Positions 62,187 through 64,000 of a stretch of DNA of 64,000 bases are shown in pieces. Origin of the DNA: Bacteroidota bacterium (lineage in GTDB: Bacteria > Bacteroidota > Bacteroidia > Bacteroidales > F082); assembly GCA_018830105.1 (NCBI GenBank), contig JAHJTC010000006.1, forward strand, positions 124,001-188,000, written 5' to 3'. Position 1 is the stretch's first letter; each line of letters opens with the position of its first letter. The notes beneath the pieces are model-generated. The model ran no database searches. It was not told where the DNA came from and saw only the letters and a program-made list of their open reading frames with translations. The translations under genes were made by a program, and so were the position numbers.

Positions 62187-62603
62187 ATGAAACCTACTCA
62201 TATTGAACATATTGGAATAGCCGTAAAATCTTTGGATGAGGCAATTCCTTATTATGAAAAATTATTGGGCACTACTTGTTATGCTGTTGAGGAAGTTGCT
62301 GATCAACGTGTGCGCACCGCCTTTTTCAAAATCGGACAAACCAAGATTGAACTGCTTGAAAGCACAGATTCGGAAGGACCTGTTGGTAAGTTTATTGAAA
62401 AGAAAGGAGAAGGGATTCATCATATCGCCTTTGCAGTTAACGGGCTTGAAGGCGCCCTGGAGGAAGCAAAAGAAAATGGGATTCGACTGATCGATGAAAA
62501 GCCGCGTATGGGAGCCGAAGGCCTTCATATTGCTTTTCTGCATCCAAAATCTAGTTTTGGCGTGCTTACCGAATTGTGTGAAGATAGGAATAAAACCAAA
62601 TAA
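62187..62603 (+). CDS. mce: Methylmalonyl-CoA epimerase
   Basis: A 138-residue VOC-fold enzyme that interconverts R- and S-methylmalonyl-CoA. Metal-binding pattern: HIEHIGIAVKSLDEAI at the N-terminus, IELLEST, EGIHHIAFAVNGLEGAL and FGVLTELCE. Length and order match the family. The carboxyltransferase gene starts 10 bases after its stop, so they are co-transcribed, fitting the succinate-propionate pathway. Confidence 0.94.
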   Translation: MKPTHIEHIGIAVKSLDEAIPYYEKLLGTTCYAVEEVADQRVRTAFFKIGQTKIELLESTDSEGPVGKFIEKKGEGIHHIAFAVNGLEGALEEAKENGIRLIDEKPRMGAEGLHIAFLHPKSSFGVLTELCEDRNKTK

Positions 62604-62612
62604 TACAGACAA

Positions 62613-64000
62613 ATGTCAATTGAACATAAAATTCAGGAATTGCTCGACAAGCGGGTTGAAGCAAAAAAGGGCGGAGGAGATAAACGCATTGAATCACAGC
62701 ATGCCAAAGGCAAATTGACAGCGCGCGAGCGAATTGATTTGTTGCTTGATGAAGGTAGCTTTGAGGAGTTTGATATGTTTATGACGCATCGTACTACCGA
62801 TTTCGGACTCGATAAGCAGCAATATCTTGGCGATGGTGTTGTTACGGGTCACGGAACAATTGATGGCCGTGTAGTTTATGTGTTTTCGCAGGATTTCACG
62901 GTCTTTGGTGGGTCATTGTCGGAGACTTTTGCCTTGAAAATTTGCAAGGTGATGGATCAGGCCATGAAAGTGGGTGCACCTCTTATTGGCATTAACGATA
63001 GCGGTGGAGCGCGTATCCAGGAAGGCGTGAGAAGTTTGGCCGGTTATGCAGAGATCTTCCAACGCAACATTATGGCATCAGGGGTAATACCACAGATTTC
63101 TGCAATTTTTGGCCCTTGCGCCGGTGGTGCAGTTTATTCTCCCGCACTTACCGATTTTGTGCTGATGAGCGAGCAATCAAGCTATATGTTCGTTACGGGT
63201 CCCAAAGTCACAAAAACGGTTACAGGCGAGGATATCACAACCGAAGATCTGGGAGGTGCCTGGGTTCATGGAACAAAGTCGGGGGTAAGCCATTTTGTGG
63301 TAACCAATGAGGAAGAAGGGATCTTGTTGATCCGGAAATTATTGAGCTATCTGCCACAAAACAACCTGGAGGATCCGCCATTGGTTGAGTGTAACGACCC
63401 GATAAACCGTATCGAAGAAGGCTTGAATCAAATTATTCCTGATAACTCGAATAAACCTTACGATGTTACAGATATTATACACGGAATCGTGGATGATGGT
63501 GAGTTTTTAGAAATTCATCGCAATTATGCAAAAAATATTGTTGTAGGTTTTGCCAAATTCAATGGGATGCCTGTTGGAATGGTAGCTAATCAGCCTAACT
63601 TCCTTGCCGGAGTGCTGGATATTGATGCCTCAAGAAAAGCAGCCCGCTTTGTGCGTTTCTGCGATTCGTTCAATATTCCCATTGTTACTTTAGTCGATGT
63701 GCCCGGTTTTCTGCCCGGAAGCAATCAGGAGTATGGCGGGATTATTATTCACGGTGCCAAATTGTTGTTTGCCTACGGCGAAGCAACGGTTCCGAAGGTT
63801 ACAATTACCTTGCGCAAATCCTATGGAGGAGCCCACGATGTGATGGGATCCAAGCAATTGCGCGGAGATATTAATTATGCCTGGCCTTCAGCAGAAATTG
63901 CCGTTATGGGACCTGCTGGCGCTATTGAGGTGTTGGAAGGAAGGAAAATTCTTGAAATTAAGGATCCGGAAGAGCGTGCTGCCTTTATTAAAGAGAAAGA
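62613..64000 (+). CDS. Methylmalonyl-CoA/propionyl-CoA carboxyltransferase subunit, 3' end outside window
   Basis: Open from the ATG at 62613 to the right edge: about 462 of the usual roughly 515 residues. It starts [20 protein letters not shown]. Acyl-CoA carboxyltransferase hallmarks: [94 protein letters not shown], and [20 protein letters not shown]. Next to mce it is either the alpha subunit of sodium-pumping methylmalonyl-CoA decarboxylase (MmdA) or propionyl-CoA carboxylase beta (PccB); the genes downstream of the window would decide. Confidence 0.93.
   Translation, partial: MSIEHKIQELLDKRVEAKKGGGDKRIESQHAKGKLTARERIDLLLDEGSFEEFDMFMTHRTTDFGLDKQQYLGDGVVTGHGTIDGRVVYVFSQDFTVFGGSLSETFALKICKVMDQAMKVGAPLIGINDSGGARIQEGVRSLAGYAEIFQRNIMASGVIPQISAIFGPCAGGAVYSPALTDFVLMSEQSSYMFVTGPKVTKTVTGEDITTEDLGGAWVHGTKSGVSHFVVTNEEEGILLIRKLLSYLPQNNLEDPPLVECNDPINRIEEGLNQIIPDNSNKPYDVTDIIHGIVDDGEFLEIHRNYAKNIVVGFAKFNGMPVGMVANQPNFLAGVLDIDASRKAARFVRFCDSFNIPIVTLVDVPGFLPGSNQEYGGIIIHGAKLLFAYGEATVPKVTITLRKSYGGAHDVMGSKQLRGDINYAWPSAEIAVMGPAGAIEVLEGRKILEIKDPEERAAFIKEK

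Noticed and set aside
1..64000. CRISPR array, insertion sequences, rRNA genes
   Set aside because: No short regularly spaced repeats, transposase-like frames or rRNA sequence were found on reading both strands.

Overview
This 64 kb window is chromosomal DNA from a member of the phylum Bacteroidota, most likely an anaerobic or aerotolerant fermenter of the Bacteroidales/Marinilabiliales type. The evidence is: two secreted proteins with C-terminal type IX secretion (T9SS) sorting domains; many lipoproteins with a Cys lipobox; lineage-typical families (DUF4837, DUF4270, GEVED, propeller-type LytS kinases); and about a dozen promoters matching the Bacteroidota primary sigma factor pattern TTG-N19/20-TAnnTTTG. 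No phage, insertion sequence, CRISPR array or rRNA operon was seen. Most of the window is core genome.

Layout. 1-7.8 kb: the 3' part of an EF-G-like translation GTPase, a propeller LytS-type sensor kinase overlapping a receiver-only response regulator, a TPR sensor kinase, and an acyl-ACP thioesterase. 7.9-15.1 kb: one tightly packed minus-strand operon (TetR regulator, TolC-like channel, HlyD-like adaptor, DUF2147 protein, two ABC ATPases, two ABC-2 permeases). Its promoter has a palindromic operator over the predicted transcription start. 15.2-24.8 kb: envelope lipoproteins, a LysM transglycosylase, tatA, a secreted Porphyromonas-type arginine deiminase homologue, a SPOR-type outer-membrane protein and lysS. 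24.9-35 kb: a 1231-residue T9SS cargo with six Asp-box repeats, tyrS, an NAD-dependent epimerase, a flavodoxin, a BNR lipoprotein and an MltF-like transglycosylase. 35-43.9 kb: an outer-membrane barrel/lipoprotein pair, mnmA, kbl, acpS, an exonuclease III homologue, a ClC-CBS protein and Fe-SOD. 43.9-50 kb: glmS, DUF4270, a GT5-only protein, a VOC protein and a GH53 galactanase. 50.3-57.9 kb: a duplicated tRNA-Gln 3' tail, tRNA-Gln(CTG), glnS, a fructosamine-kinase-like protein, an ECF sigma factor with a membrane partner, an M64 peptidase and ptb-buk. 58-64 kb: proline dehydrogenase, yceD-rpmF-plsX-fabH, and mce with the start of the methylmalonyl/propionyl-CoA carboxyltransferase gene.

How the genes fit together. 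ptb-buk makes ATP from acyl-CoA esters. mce and the carboxyltransferase belong to the succinate-propionate route. kbl and proline dehydrogenase handle threonine/glycine and proline. Together they suggest amino-acid and sugar fermentation, with Fe-SOD for oxygen protection. yceD-rpmF-plsX-fabH, acpS and the acyl-ACP thioesterase cover fatty-acid initiation and release. Three aminoacyl-tRNA synthetases, mnmA and a tRNA serve translation.

No wholly unknown multi-gene system is obvious. The best leads are the DUF2147-containing exporter operon with its visible operator, the secreted deiminase that keeps the RPR substrate motif, the 22-bp palindrome over the mce promoter, the duplicated tRNA-Gln tail, and the receiver-only partner of the LytS-type kinase.
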